Notes under the pieces: generated by a model
The model's database searches: none
What the model saw: the letters and a program-made list of their open reading frames with translations, nothing else
What the model was told of the DNA's origin: nothing
Translations under genes and position numbers: made by a program
Part shown: one piece after another, positions 27,608 to 36,318 of the stretch
How the letters are laid out: the number at the start of each line of letters is the position of its first letter
How positions within the stretch are numbered: position 1 is the first letter of the stretch
From: Ignavibacteriales bacterium
Lineage (GTDB): Bacteria > Bacteroidota > Ignavibacteria > Ignavibacteriales > Ignavibacteriaceae
Assembly: GCA_016707285.1 (NCBI GenBank)
Contig: JADJIA010000009.1
Location: 62,001-126,000, forward strand
Length of the DNA stretch: 64,000 nucleotides
Direction: 5' to 3'

Positions 27608-28129
27608 TCTCCCCAATCTCACTTTTTTTTTACTCAAATTAATATTTTTAACAAAAAAAATATGTTATTTATTGATTTTTAATCGGTAAACCTCTTTCAG
27701 TAATCGTTTTGGTAACCCCCCCCGCATATATTTCCGTCAGATTTTTTAATTATTAGGGCGAAAAATTTAGATCGACCACTTTGGATCCGGTATCGATACC
27801 GCAGAGTGAAAATATTTATAAGCAACAGGGAATTTAGAAGGAATCCGGAATTAGTGCCGGATATAAGTTAAAACTTCAGGGTATTGTGATCGGAGTTAAT
27901 TCACTTCGTGTAAATTATTAAGCTTGTTCAAAGGTGAATGTTAAACAGGTGATATGACTTTGCAGGGTAAAATTAAACTAACCATCGACGAGGGATGTCG
28001 GGGATAGACATCCCGGTACCATATTATTTGGGTTTCCCAAAAAAGTTCCTGGCAGGGTCAAAAATCGGAGTAATGTAGCATTTTGAGGGGTGTTTTATAA
28101 AAACACCCCCCAAAGCTATTTAATTTATA
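27608..28129. other. 522-base intergenic region with two perfect hairpins and no gene
   Basis: The region lies between convergent genes. GGGATGTC (27992-27999) pairs with GACATCCC (28007-28014) around a seven-base loop. GGGGTGTTTT (28087-28096) pairs with AAAACACCCC (28100-28109) around ATA, but no T run follows on either strand. An ATTTTTTAATTATTAGGG stretch and a C8 run are also present. I see no open frame or RNA gene. Confidence 0.6.
28087..28109. terminator. perfect 10-bp hairpin between convergent genes
   Basis: GGGGTGTTTT / AAAACACCCC with a three-base loop, 21 bases past the gmd stop. The T run of a classical intrinsic terminator is missing, so it may act as a terminator or as an RNA 3'-end stabiliser. 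Confidence 0.5.
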
Positions 28130-29251
28130 TTATATTCTGTTGAGTGCTGCATTAAAATCGGCATTAACCATAATCTTCACAAGTTCCGCTAATTTTGTTT
28201 CAGCTTCCCAGCCAAGTTCATTTTTTGCTTTTGCCGGATTTCCGATAAGCAGATCAACCTCAGTGGGACGGAAATATTTTGGCGACACTTCCACCACAAC
28301 TTTCCCCGGCTTCAAAATTGAAATATCGACTGTTTGCGAGAACTTTGTAGTATATTTTTGCACGAGTGAATTTAACATATTTGTATCCACCGATTTAATC
28401 ACACCTTTTTCGTCAACCCCTTCTCCCTGAAACTCAATTTCAACTCCAAGTTCAGCAAAGGTCATTTTGCAAAAATCTCTTACGGTGTTTGTTTCACCCG
28501 TTGCGAGCACAAAATCATCAGCTTTTTCAGCCTGAAGAATCCGCCACATTCCTTCACAATATTCGGGAGCATATCCCCAGTCTCTTTTTGAAGAGAGATT
28601 TCCGAGGACAATTGAATTTTCTTTCCCGAGTATAATGTTTGAAGCAGCCATTGTGATTTTGCGTGTAACAAAAGTTTCACCCCTCCTTGGGGATTCATGG
28701 TTGAACAGGATTCCATTGGATGCAAAGAGGTTGTAAGCTTCACGGTAGTTCACTATGATCCAGTATGCATAGATTTTTGCCACGGCATAAGGAGATCTGG
28801 GGTAAAATGGTGTTTTTTCATCCTGTGGGATTGCCTGCACCTTACCATAAAGTTCACTTGTGGAAGCCTGATAAAATTTCGTTTTACTTAGCCCCGTCTC
28901 CCTCATTGCATCGAGGAAACGGAGAGTGCCAAGTGCATCAACCTGAGCTGTGTAATCAGGGACATCAAAAGAAACTTTTACATGACTCTGGGCTGCGAGG
29001 TTGTAAATCTCATCGGGAGCAATTTTTTCAAGAATTCTGTTGAGGTTACTTGTGTCAACTACATCTCCATGATGCAGAAAAAACTTTTTGCCTCTATATT
29101 CAGGGTTGTTGTAGATATGATCAATTCTACCGGTATTAAAAGAGCTGCTGCGACGGATAATTCCATGCACAGTATATCCTTTTTCAAGAAGTATCTCGGT
29201 CAGATAACTACCATCCTGACCGGTTATTCCTGTGATTAAAGCTGTTTTCAC
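28130..29251 (-). CDS. gmd: GDP-mannose 4,6-dehydratase
   Basis: Converts GDP-D-mannose to GDP-4-keto-6-deoxy-D-mannose, the precursor of GDP-fucose, GDP-rhamnose and perosamine for surface polysaccharides. The 373-residue extended SDR has GITGQDG at 8-14 (NAD(P) binding), HHGDVVD, NLAAQSHVKVSF, STSE at 130-133 and the catalytic YxxxK in SPYAVAK (Y155, K159), followed by NHESPRRGETFVTRKI, which is nearly invariant in Gmd. Length is normal. The partner fcl or rmd gene is not in the window. It lies 27 bases after ccmB on the same strand and may be transcribed with it. Confidence 0.95.
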   Translation of the reverse strand: MKTALITGITGQDGSYLTEILLEKGYTVHGIIRRSSSFNTGRIDHIYNNPEYRGKKFFLHHGDVVDTSNLNRILEKIAPDEIYNLAAQSHVKVSFDVPDYTAQVDALGTLRFLDAMRETGLSKTKFYQASTSELYGKVQAIPQDEKTPFYPRSPYAVAKIYAYWIIVNYREAYNLFASNGILFNHESPRRGETFVTRKITMAASNIILGKENSIVLGNLSSKRDWGYAPEYCEGMWRILQAEKADDFVLATGETNTVRDFCKMTFAELGVEIEFQGEGVDEKGVIKSVDTNMLNSLVQKYTTKFSQTVDISILKPGKVVVEVSPKYFRPTEVDLLIGNPAKAKNELGWEAETKLAELVKIMVNADFNAALNRI

Positions 29252-29278
29252 TATTTTTTCCTGTAATATTTAATAAAA

Positions 29279-29944
29279 CTATTCTTTCCAGATGAAATCA
29301 AACAACATGTAACTAACCGCAGCAATAACTACATTGTAGCTTACAAGTGCAAAAAATTCGGGAGCTATATCTTCAAATTTAACACCCTCAGAACATCTTT
29401 TTGTGATTTCAACAAGCATCAAAAGAAGTGGAAGCAGTATCGGGAACGAAAGCACGGGATAAAGTGTCCCTTTTGAGTTGGCTTTTGCAATTATTGATGC
29501 GATAATCGTTGAAGCGAACGCCAGCCCCGTGTTACCGAGTACAAAAGAAAAAAAGAAGATATATACATTTTTAAGGACAAAAGCATCAAAAAGTGCCGAA
29601 TAAAGGACGAGAATCACCATATTCATTGCAAAAACAAGGATAAGATTGTAAAACAACTTTCCTGTTAATACAACCGTTGGTGAAGCAACTAATTGCAGCA
29701 ATAAAGAAGTGCCTCTCTCCTCTTCTGAAACAAAGGCTCTTGAGAGACCCGACATTGCTGAAAAAAATATTACCACCCATAACAAGCCACCTGCAAGTGC
29801 AGCGCTTATTGTTTCCTGTCCAATTGCAAACATGATGACAGAAATTGTAACGATGATAAACATCGCCAGGGCATTTATCGCGTAGCGGGTTCTGAGTTCT
29901 GATGTAAGGTCTTTGTTAAACAGCCAGAGAGCTCTTCTAAACAT
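29279..29944 (-). CDS. ccmB: CcmB-like membrane subunit of the cytochrome c maturation ABC transporter
   Basis: 221 residues with about six hydrophobic helices and the conserved N-terminal AFVSEEERGTSLLLQLVASPTVVLTGKLFYNL region found in CcmB. CcmB forms the permease of the CcmAB(C) complex, which drives release of haem-loaded CcmE for attachment to c-type cytochromes in the periplasm. The ATG follows the ccmA stop by a single base, so the two are coupled. No ccmC, ccmE or ccmF is present in the window, so the remaining system must lie elsewhere. Confidence 0.85.
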   Translation of the reverse strand: MFRRALWLFNKDLTSELRTRYAINALAMFIIVTISVIMFAIGQETISAALAGGLLWVVIFFSAMSGLSRAFVSEEERGTSLLLQLVASPTVVLTGKLFYNLILVFAMNMVILVLYSALFDAFVLKNVYIFFFSFVLGNTGLAFASTIIASIIAKANSKGTLYPVLSFPILLPLLLMLVEITKRCSEGVKFEDIAPEFFALVSYNVVIAAVSYMLFDFIWKE

Positions 29945-29945
29945 C

Positions 29946-30584
29946 TTAATTCCTCCCTGCCGGCTGATAACTGAGTATCTTAATTATCTCGTCGCACATG
30001 GCGAGTTCTTCTTCTTCATTGGTGGCAAAAATCACCATTTTTTCTTTGGCGGTTTGTTTCACCAGGTCATAAACTTTTTGTTTCCCCTCGGCATCCAGAT
30101 TTGCAGTTGGTTCGTCGAGAATAATCATATCAGGATTATGAATAAATGCAAAAATGATCTTTAATCTCTGTTTCATCCCCGATGAATATGCTTTTACAAA
30201 GTCGTTTTTCCTTTTAAGCAGTGAAAAATGTTCAAGAAGTTGATCCATTTTTGCTTCATCAAGCTGCTGCCCACGGATGTTTACAGCAAATTCCAGATTT
30301 TCCTTTGCCGTAAATTCATCATAAAGTGTCAGGTATGGTGAGGCAAAACCGATATAATCGATTGCAGTGGAAGGTGACAACTTTTTACCGTCAGTCTCAA
30401 TGGTTATTTCACCGGCAGTGGCTGATATCAATCCTGTTACAACCTTAACCAAAGTTGATTTACCCGAACCGTTGGGACCAGCAATGCCAAACAGACCGGG
30501 GCCATTCCATTCGAGATTAATATCTTTGAAGATCACCCTTCTCTCGAAAGTTTTGGTAAGTTTTTTAAGCAGCAGTTTTGTCAT
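29946..30584 (-). CDS. ccmA: CcmA-like ABC transporter ATPase
   Basis: 212 residues. Walker A GPNGSGKST is at 36-44, the signature YSSGMKQR at 133-140, Walker B MIILDEPT at 153-160 and the D-loop ANLD follows. The size and the directly adjoining ccmB identify it as the ATPase of the cytochrome c maturation exporter rather than a drug exporter. It ends one base before the ccmB start and begins 38 bases after the stop of the secreted metalloprotease gene. Confidence 0.87.
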   Translation of the reverse strand: MTKLLLKKLTKTFERRVIFKDINLEWNGPGLFGIAGPNGSGKSTLVKVVTGLISATAGEITIETDGKKLSPSTAIDYIGFASPYLTLYDEFTAKENLEFAVNIRGQQLDEAKMDQLLEHFSLLKRKNDFVKAYSSGMKQRLKIIFAFIHNPDMIILDEPTANLDAEGKQKVYDLVKQTAKEKMVIFATNEEEELAMCDEIIKILSYQPAGRN

Positions 30585-30622
30585 TTGATCTGTGGTTAGT
30601 ATGGTTTTCTTCGGTTTGATTG

Positions 30623-32260
30623 TTAATTGACAACAACAATTTTGCCGGTTTTTTCAGTATTTGTCGATTTTAGATGGTAAATATAAACACCGGAGCCCAA
30701 TTTCTCATTTGAATTGTCACGAACTCTCCATTTTACGAGGTTTCTTAAAACACCAAAAGGTTGTTCGATTCCACCGTAGAGAAGTGAACCATTCATATCA
30801 TAAATGTAGATATTTGTTTCGTTTTCTTGCAAAAACTTAAATGGGAAGTAGATAACATCCTCCCTGTGTTTCCCGTAAAAGAAGGGGGAAGGCCAGGGGG
30901 TTTCATCAAATTTTTGTGGTGATTCACCACGATTTATCGGAACTCCGTTAATAATAACGGTCAATTTGGCGTTGTATTCTGCATTATACGAGAGTTTGTC
31001 GTAATAACTTCCGTAAACGAGGGAAGATCCATCCGCTTGAAAATTGTAAAAATTATAGTTGTATGTCAAATTTGACGATGCGGAGGCGAACCATTTGTCC
31101 AACGAATAATCAGAAATAAATGAGATGATGGTATCATTCGCAATAAGAGATTTATTTACTATCTGAATCATGTTGTTAGAGACAGGCTGTGCCGTAACAA
31201 CCACATTTACACTGCTCCCAGCCATGTTACTTTTCATTCGCGGTTGAAGAACTGGATATAGAGCCGCATCGGTGAAATATTTCCCCGGAATGGTTCTGTA
31301 GTTGGTAAAATAACTCCATAAAGCAAACTGAGACAACTCTTCAACTGCAGAGGAACCGGCCTCGGTTAGTGAATTGGCGATTGCCTCCACTGCCCTGTTT
31401 CTTATCAAAATTTCCCACTGTCTTTTTAAGATGTCGAAGCCAAATCTCTCTTTCAACATCAAATGAAAGGGGGCGAGACCATATCCGCTGTAACTTGAAA
31501 TTGACTCCCACGATTCGTCATAATATGAATCGAGATACCCGGGATAATCGTTTATATCGGGGAAAACAAACTCTTCCATCGCCGTTGATGCAAGTTCATG
31601 AAAAAATGAATCCGCATAACGCAGGATATAATTACCCATTTGAATTGCATGGTGAAGCTCGTGTGCAGCAGTTACCATTGCAGCTTTTAGTCCTGTGGTC
31701 TGGAATCCCGCAAAATCGTTGTCAATTTTGATGAAAGAAGTATAAATATCCCTCACAGGTGAAATCTGCACCTCGGGAATTGTTTCACCGTATAAAAATT
31801 GAAACGAGACGATATAAAAATCATAGAGGCTATCGCCTCCCTCACTTCCGTCTGATGGCGGAGGTGGATATTTTAAATAGTTCACCTCATATTCATAAGC
31901 AGAGTCGAGAGCAACAACAAGACTGTCAACTGAATAAGCCGGTTTTTCAAAACCTGATTTGTTGAAGTGTAGCCTGAATCTTTTTTGGGGGGAGACAATA
32001 CTTGTATCACGAACAGGTCTGTCAAGCATCACTTTTAAAATAGCCCGGTTTTCAGGAGTAAGTTCATTTTGACGCTGAATTACAGGGGAAAGTGACGGAA
32101 GTCCACATTTTTCAACATCTGTCGTTAGGCTGCTGTTGATTTGTTGAGTTCTGAGTTTTAAAAACGACTCAAAAACCGAATCAATGTTGGTGGTTTCCTG
32201 AGCAAAAAGCAAAAATGGAGATAACAGAAAAAAGAAGAAGGAAATTCTTATTGTTGACAT
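30623..32260 (-). CDS. secreted HExxH metalloprotease-like protein with type IX sorting domain
   Basis: Start set at ATG 32260, giving the signal peptide MSTIRISFFFFLLSPFLLFAQ; the longer frame overlaps the thioesterase gene. The 545-residue protein has HELHH (H200, E201, H204) in TAAHELHHAIQMGNYI, with LASTAMEEFVFP about 20 residues later supplying a possible third zinc ligand, a gluzincin-like arrangement related to the MXAN_6640-type putative metalloproteases. The C-terminal ~80 residues (TNIYIYDMNGSLLYGG ... GSGVYIYHLKSTNTEKTGKIVVVN) are a type A sorting domain, so it should be exported by the type IX system. Substrate unknown. Confidence 0.72.
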   Translation of the reverse strand: MSTIRISFFFFLLSPFLLFAQETTNIDSVFESFLKLRTQQINSSLTTDVEKCGLPSLSPVIQRQNELTPENRAILKVMLDRPVRDTSIVSPQKRFRLHFNKSGFEKPAYSVDSLVVALDSAYEYEVNYLKYPPPPSDGSEGGDSLYDFYIVSFQFLYGETIPEVQISPVRDIYTSFIKIDNDFAGFQTTGLKAAMVTAAHELHHAIQMGNYILRYADSFFHELASTAMEEFVFPDINDYPGYLDSYYDESWESISSYSGYGLAPFHLMLKERFGFDILKRQWEILIRNRAVEAIANSLTEAGSSAVEELSQFALWSYFTNYRTIPGKYFTDAALYPVLQPRMKSNMAGSSVNVVVTAQPVSNNMIQIVNKSLIANDTIISFISDYSLDKWFASASSNLTYNYNFYNFQADGSSLVYGSYYDKLSYNAEYNAKLTVIINGVPINRGESPQKFDETPWPSPFFYGKHREDVIYFPFKFLQENETNIYIYDMNGSLLYGGIEQPFGVLRNLVKWRVRDNSNEKLGSGVYIYHLKSTNTEKTGKIVVVN

Positions 32261-32285
32261 ACCGGCTCTGAATGTGTGCCGGGGA

Positions 32286-32753
32286 TTATTTAATGCGATT
32301 TTTGAGTCGCTGTTCCCGTCTAACGCCTGCATGCTCAAATCTTCGTTTTTCATCCTCTGTTTCGGGTATTATTTTAGGAGCAGGTACCGGCTTCCCCTCG
32401 GAGTTGATACTCACAAATGTAAGGTATGCGCTGTTACTGTGTATTTTTACACCCGAATAAAACGACTCGGCGTAAATCTTTACTCCCACTTCGAGTGATG
32501 AGTTAAATACTCTGTTCACAGATGCCTCAAGCGTGACCACCTCACCAAGTTTTATCGGGTGATGAAAGTCGATCTTGTCAACCGACGCAGTTACACACAC
32601 AGCATTGGAATGCCTCGCGGCACAAAGCGCAGCACAGATATCCACCCACAACATTAATTGCCCACCCAGGAGATGGGAATGTGGATTTGTGTGGTTTGGC
32701 AGAACCAACTCGGTCATTATTACCTGGGAGGCTTTTACCGTTTTAACTGACAT
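32286..32753 (-). CDS. acyl-CoA thioesterase (hotdog fold, YciA/BACH-like)
   Basis: 155 residues. The N-terminal ASQVIMTELVLPNHTNPHSHLLGGQLMLWVDICAALCAARHSNAVCVTASVDKIDFHHPI is the classical hotdog acyl-CoA hydrolase sequence, with N/H and the catalytic Asp (D in MLWVD) in place. It hydrolyses acyl-CoA esters to free acid and CoA in the cytoplasm. The C-terminal tail is basic (ENRIK-like, RREQRLKNRIK). The ATG abuts the bamD stop with no gap, so the two are co-translated, although no functional connection is known. Confidence 0.88.
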   Translation of the reverse strand: MSVKTVKASQVIMTELVLPNHTNPHSHLLGGQLMLWVDICAALCAARHSNAVCVTASVDKIDFHHPIKLGEVVTLEASVNRVFNSSLEVGVKIYAESFYSGVKIHSNSAYLTFVSINSEGKPVPAPKIIPETEDEKRRFEHAGVRREQRLKNRIK

Positions 32754-33518
32754 CTATTGCACCGATAACTGTGGAAGTTTTAGAAGATCGGCTCTGATCG
32801 ATTCAACTTTTGAATAATTTGAATCACCTTTGTAGCGGGAGAGGAAAAGATCTGTGTCTTTTAAAGCTTCTTTATATCTTTTTCTGTCAACCAGCAATCT
32901 GATTTTATCATAGGCTGCAACAGGGCTCAATTTTGAATCGTGATATTTTTCCACCAGATAACCGTAATAATCGATGGCAGCTCCCAACATCCCCATGTTT
33001 TCATAAGTAACCGCATTGGAATACATCTTTTGTGCAAGTTTATCGTTTAATTCAAGAATTTTTCTTTCAGCTTCTTCAACTTTGGGATCGGCAGGGAAAA
33101 AATTGATAAACGCTTGAAACTCCTCAATTGCCTTTTCAGAATACTTCTGATCAAGTGAATAAACAGGAGAAAGCTCGTAATAACTGTCAGCAAGCATAAA
33201 TTGAGCATCTTTGATGTACTGACTCGCTCTCATCGTGTTTATCAGTTTACTAAACTCATAAGCAGACATCAAAAATTCATCCCTTTTAAAACGGGACATT
33301 GCAAGGTAATATTGGGCATCAGCCGCAATTGAACTGCCGGGATACTGGATAAGGATGCTTTCAAATTCAGTTATCGCTTCGAGATATGACTCATCTTCAA
33401 AAAGACCAAGTGCATACTTAAATCTCTCTTCGGGTGACATGGCTGAACGATCAACATCGAGTGAACAACCTGTTATAAAAATCAGTGCAAATAACGCCGG
33501 GATGAGTATTTTTTTCAT
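32754..33518 (-). CDS. bamD: outer membrane assembly lipoprotein BamD
   Basis: 254 residues starting with a lipoprotein signal peptide; the lipobox is ITGC with C18. The mature part has five TPR-like repeats, including ALGLFEDESYLEAITEFESILIQYPGSS, YYLAMSRFKRDEFLMSAYEFSKLI and AIEEFQAFINFFPADPKVEEAERKI, the BamD layout and length. BamD with BamA folds barrel proteins into the outer membrane. In this window it serves the barrel proteins at 1-396 and 15681-16850. Confidence 0.9.
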   Translation of the reverse strand: MKKILIPALFALIFITGCSLDVDRSAMSPEERFKYALGLFEDESYLEAITEFESILIQYPGSSIAADAQYYLAMSRFKRDEFLMSAYEFSKLINTMRASQYIKDAQFMLADSYYELSPVYSLDQKYSEKAIEEFQAFINFFPADPKVEEAERKILELNDKLAQKMYSNAVTYENMGMLGAAIDYYGYLVEKYHDSKLSPVAAYDKIRLLVDRKRYKEALKDTDLFLSRYKGDSNYSKVESIRADLLKLPQLSVQ

Positions 33519-33597
33519 TTTAAATATATTTTTTGGACAATTTGTAAATTTACTAAAAAGGAGAGTAGTGGGAAAGGCAATTATTTATAAGTTAAGA

Positions 33598-34161
33598 TTA
33601 GTTTGTCCTCACTGTGAAAAAGAGGATAACTGCAAGGAGAGTGGCACCTGCTGCTATTGCAACACTTGTGAGACTTCCCCAAAATGGTTCACCGGGAATC
33701 TGTGACATTGTAAAGGGCAGCCCTTTGTTTTCGAGAAAATCAACATCAGAGAGTTTTACAGTATCGGTGGTTTCAAATCGAAATTTTGTCTCTGAAGTCC
33801 CCATGTCACCTGAAATAACAAATGTTCTGCCGGTGTAATAGTCACCAAGGAAGTTTTGAGTGAAGGGTGAACTGTAGGTTACAGCCGCAACTTTTAAGGT
33901 GATAGTGGCAGCCGTATTTTCATCTAAAACGGTTACTCCGTTATCTGTAAGATTTCTTTTGAATGCCGAATTAAGGACTTTATAATCACCGGGGAGAAAA
34001 AGGGAGACGGAGGGGATACGGTCCCCCTGAAAAAAGTTTTGTGCGATAAACCGGGAAGCATCCCCCGTCATCGATTCAAAAACCTGCAGGTTAGAGGGCG
34101 ATTGCCCGCTAACCTGAAGTCCAAAAACTATAAATATAAAAGGCAAAAAGAGTTTTTTCAA
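33598..34161 (-). CDS. hypothetical envelope protein with signal peptide and C-terminal membrane helix
   Basis: 187 residues. Signal peptide about 1-20 (ending LQVSGQ), a middle part beginning NLQVFESMTGDASRFIAQNFFQGDRIPSVSLFLPGDYKVLNSAFKR, and one hydrophobic helix near the C-terminus (SVAIAAGATLLAVILFFTV) before a short basic end. Family not recognised. It lies four bases downstream of htpX on the same strand, so it is probably co-expressed with that membrane protease. Confidence 0.6.
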   Translation of the reverse strand: MKKLFLPFIFIVFGLQVSGQSPSNLQVFESMTGDASRFIAQNFFQGDRIPSVSLFLPGDYKVLNSAFKRNLTDNGVTVLDENTAATITLKVAAVTYSSPFTQNFLGDYYTGRTFVISGDMGTSETKFRFETTDTVKLSDVDFLENKGLPFTMSQIPGEPFWGSLTSVAIAAGATLLAVILFFTVRTN

Positions 34162-34165
34162 TTAA

Positions 34166-35011
34166 TCAGGCTCTTCCGGAAGCAATAAGGTTTAATCTTT
34201 TAATTCTCTCTTCAATTGGTGGATGGGTCGAGAATAATTTCATCAAACCACCACCTCTTAATGGATTTACAATAAACATGTGAGCAGTTGCAGGCCCTGC
34301 AGCATCCACAGCCTTTTGGGCGTTGTAACCTGTCAGTTTACCAAGTGCGGAGGCAAGTCCCCCGGCATTTCCTGAAATCCTGGCACCTGTTTCATCAGCC
34401 ATATACTCCCTCGAACGGGAGATAGCCAACTGAATAAGTGTGGCAGCAATTGGTGCAACGATCATCAAAACAAGTGTTCCAACAATGCTGTTGTCCTCAT
34501 CATCTCTTCCGCCAAAAATCATTGCCCATTGTGCCATGTTTGCAAGCATCGTTATAACACCGGCAAAAGTGGCAGCGATTGCACCAATAAGAATGTCTCT
34601 GTTTTTGATGTGTGCAAGCTCGTGAGCGATAACGCCTTCAAGTTCTGCATTAGTCAAAAGTTTTGTGATGCCGGTTGTAAGTGCAACTGCGGCATGACTT
34701 GGATTTCTTCCCGTTGCAAAAGCATTGGGGGTCATATCATTTATAACATAAAGTTTTGGCATTGGAATCTGAGCGCGTTGCACAAGATTTTCCACCATTC
34801 CATAAAGTCCGGGAGCAGAATCTCTGTCGATCTCCTGAGCACCATACATTTTTAATACTATTTTATCGGAGAACCAGTAACTGCCAAAATTCATCACAAC
34901 GGCAAAGCCAAATGCAATGAACATACCCATCTGCCCACCGAGGAAATTACCTGCGATAACCACCAGCACCGTGAGCACGGTCATCAATATTACTGTTTTT
35001 AGCGTATTCAT
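34166..35011 (-). CDS. htpX: HtpX-family membrane zinc metalloprotease
   Basis: 281 residues. N-terminal hydrophobic hairpin (about 5-45), then NDMTPNAFATGRNPSHAAVALTTG and the zinc motif HELAH (H130, E131, H134) followed by IKNRDILIGAI. Two more membrane segments lie at about 140-200, and the third ligand region SREYMADETGARISGN supplies a Glu. HtpX degrades misfolded inner-membrane proteins together with FtsH. Length is normal. Confidence 0.94.
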   Translation of the reverse strand: MNTLKTVILMTVLTVLVVIAGNFLGGQMGMFIAFGFAVVMNFGSYWFSDKIVLKMYGAQEIDRDSAPGLYGMVENLVQRAQIPMPKLYVINDMTPNAFATGRNPSHAAVALTTGITKLLTNAELEGVIAHELAHIKNRDILIGAIAATFAGVITMLANMAQWAMIFGGRDDEDNSIVGTLVLMIVAPIAATLIQLAISRSREYMADETGARISGNAGGLASALGKLTGYNAQKAVDAAGPATAHMFIVNPLRGGGLMKLFSTHPPIEERIKRLNLIASGRA

Positions 35012-35098
35012 TTTATTCCTCTTCTATTAATTCAAATCAATCTGATTCTATTAATTAAGACAATAAATATAGTCAAAAAGTTCAACAAAACCTGCGGG

Positions 35099-35387
35099 AG
35101 AGACTCGAGTGACTTGAGAAACTTGAGAACTTGAGAAACTTTAGTGAATCGAGAGACTTGAGAACTTCAGAGCTTCGGAACCTCAGAACCAAACCCATCC
35201 GCGATTATCCGCCTCATCCGTTTCATCCGCGTTATATCAAAATCCCTCCGTGGAATCTGTGAAAATCAGTGTAATCCGCGTAACTATAAAAATTCCCTTC
35301 CGTGAAAATCAGTGTAATCCGCGTAACTATAAAAATTCCCTTCCGTGAAAATCCGTACTCAATCCGTGTCATCCGTGGAACTATCTC
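35099..35387. repeat. composite intergenic repeat block after the SDR gene
   Basis: Part of a 377-base gene-free gap. The left part (35099-35190) is an octamer-like array with units such as AACTTGAG, AACTTCAG, AGCTTCGG and AACCTCAG, some 9 bases long. The right part holds CATCCGC/ATCCGTG units and a 43-base tandem duplication (35259-35301 and 35302-35344). It ends in GTGGAACTAT, just before the SDR stop codon at 35389. Confidence 0.8.
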
Positions 35388-35388
35388 T

Positions 35389-36207
35389 CTACCGTTTCGT
35401 GAAAAGCACAGCTCTTATGATCCCGTTAAAAAGAACATCCGGGAGGAGTTTTCTTAAGATTAACACCCCTTTTGTACCAACGGGGTAACGTAGTTTCCAA
35501 TTGGATGAAGTGGCGGCGTTAAAAATCTTTTTTGCTGTTTTTGCTGCTGAAATTCCACTTCTGCCCGAAGCTTCCATGTTTTTGAAGGCGATATTGAAGT
35601 TCTTTTCATAATCATCGCCCGGTTTTGGAGTAAATTTCTCCATGGAGCGGTCATAAAAATCGGTTTTAACTGGACCCGGTTCCACAATTTTTATCCTGAT
35701 GTTAAACTGCACAAGCTCGTGTTGAAGCGATTCTGAAAATCCTTCAACAGCCCACTTTGTTGCATTATAAAAACTGTAAAACGGGAATGTCACCCTTCCA
35801 CCAACAGAGGCAACATTTATAATTGTACCGCCTTTTTGATTCCTCATATATGGCAACACTTCCTTAGTGAGCCTGAGAATCCCAAAAAAGTTGGTATCCA
35901 TCTGTTTTTTAACTTTTTCTTCTTCAAAATATTCAAAAACGCCTGTAAGTGCATACCCGGCATTATTTACAAGTACATCAATACTTCCAAAATTTTCGAC
36001 GGTATATTCAACTGCTTTTTTGATGGAATTATTGTCTGTAACATCCAATTCCACTATATTTACAGTTCTTTCATCGTGGAGTAAGGTGTGTCTTTCGGTT
36101 GGATTTCTCATTCCGGCAACCACCGTCCACCCCGCTCTTGCAAACCGGCGTGCTGTTTCAAGCCCGATCCCGGAGGAGGAGCCCGATATCAGGACTGTTT
36201 TGCCCAT
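35389..36207 (-). CDS. short-chain dehydrogenase/reductase
   Basis: 272 residues of a classical SDR. Cofactor-binding GSSSGIG is at about 8-14, NNAG follows in VLVNNAGYALTGVFE, the catalytic Ser is in INVASVGGR, and YNATKWA carries Tyr and Lys. PGPVKTDFY is the usual segment after the active site. MRNPTERH in the cofactor pocket is compatible with NADP. The substrate is unknown. It is transcribed alone, divergently from the FecR-like gene; the stop abuts the repeat block on its 3' side. Confidence 0.88.
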   Translation of the reverse strand: MGKTVLISGSSSGIGLETARRFARAGWTVVAGMRNPTERHTLLHDERTVNIVELDVTDNNSIKKAVEYTVENFGSIDVLVNNAGYALTGVFEYFEEEKVKKQMDTNFFGILRLTKEVLPYMRNQKGGTIINVASVGGRVTFPFYSFYNATKWAVEGFSESLQHELVQFNIRIKIVEPGPVKTDFYDRSMEKFTPKPGDDYEKNFNIAFKNMEASGRSGISAAKTAKKIFNAATSSNWKLRYPVGTKGVLILRKLLPDVLFNGIIRAVLFTKR

Positions 36208-36318
36208 GTCATTCCTTTATTATTCAATTGTTAGTTCGTAAATTTAGAGATAAATTGTGGAAACAAAAATCCGATATTGATTGTTAAACAGATACGATTA
36301 ACCACTTTGAAAGAAACA

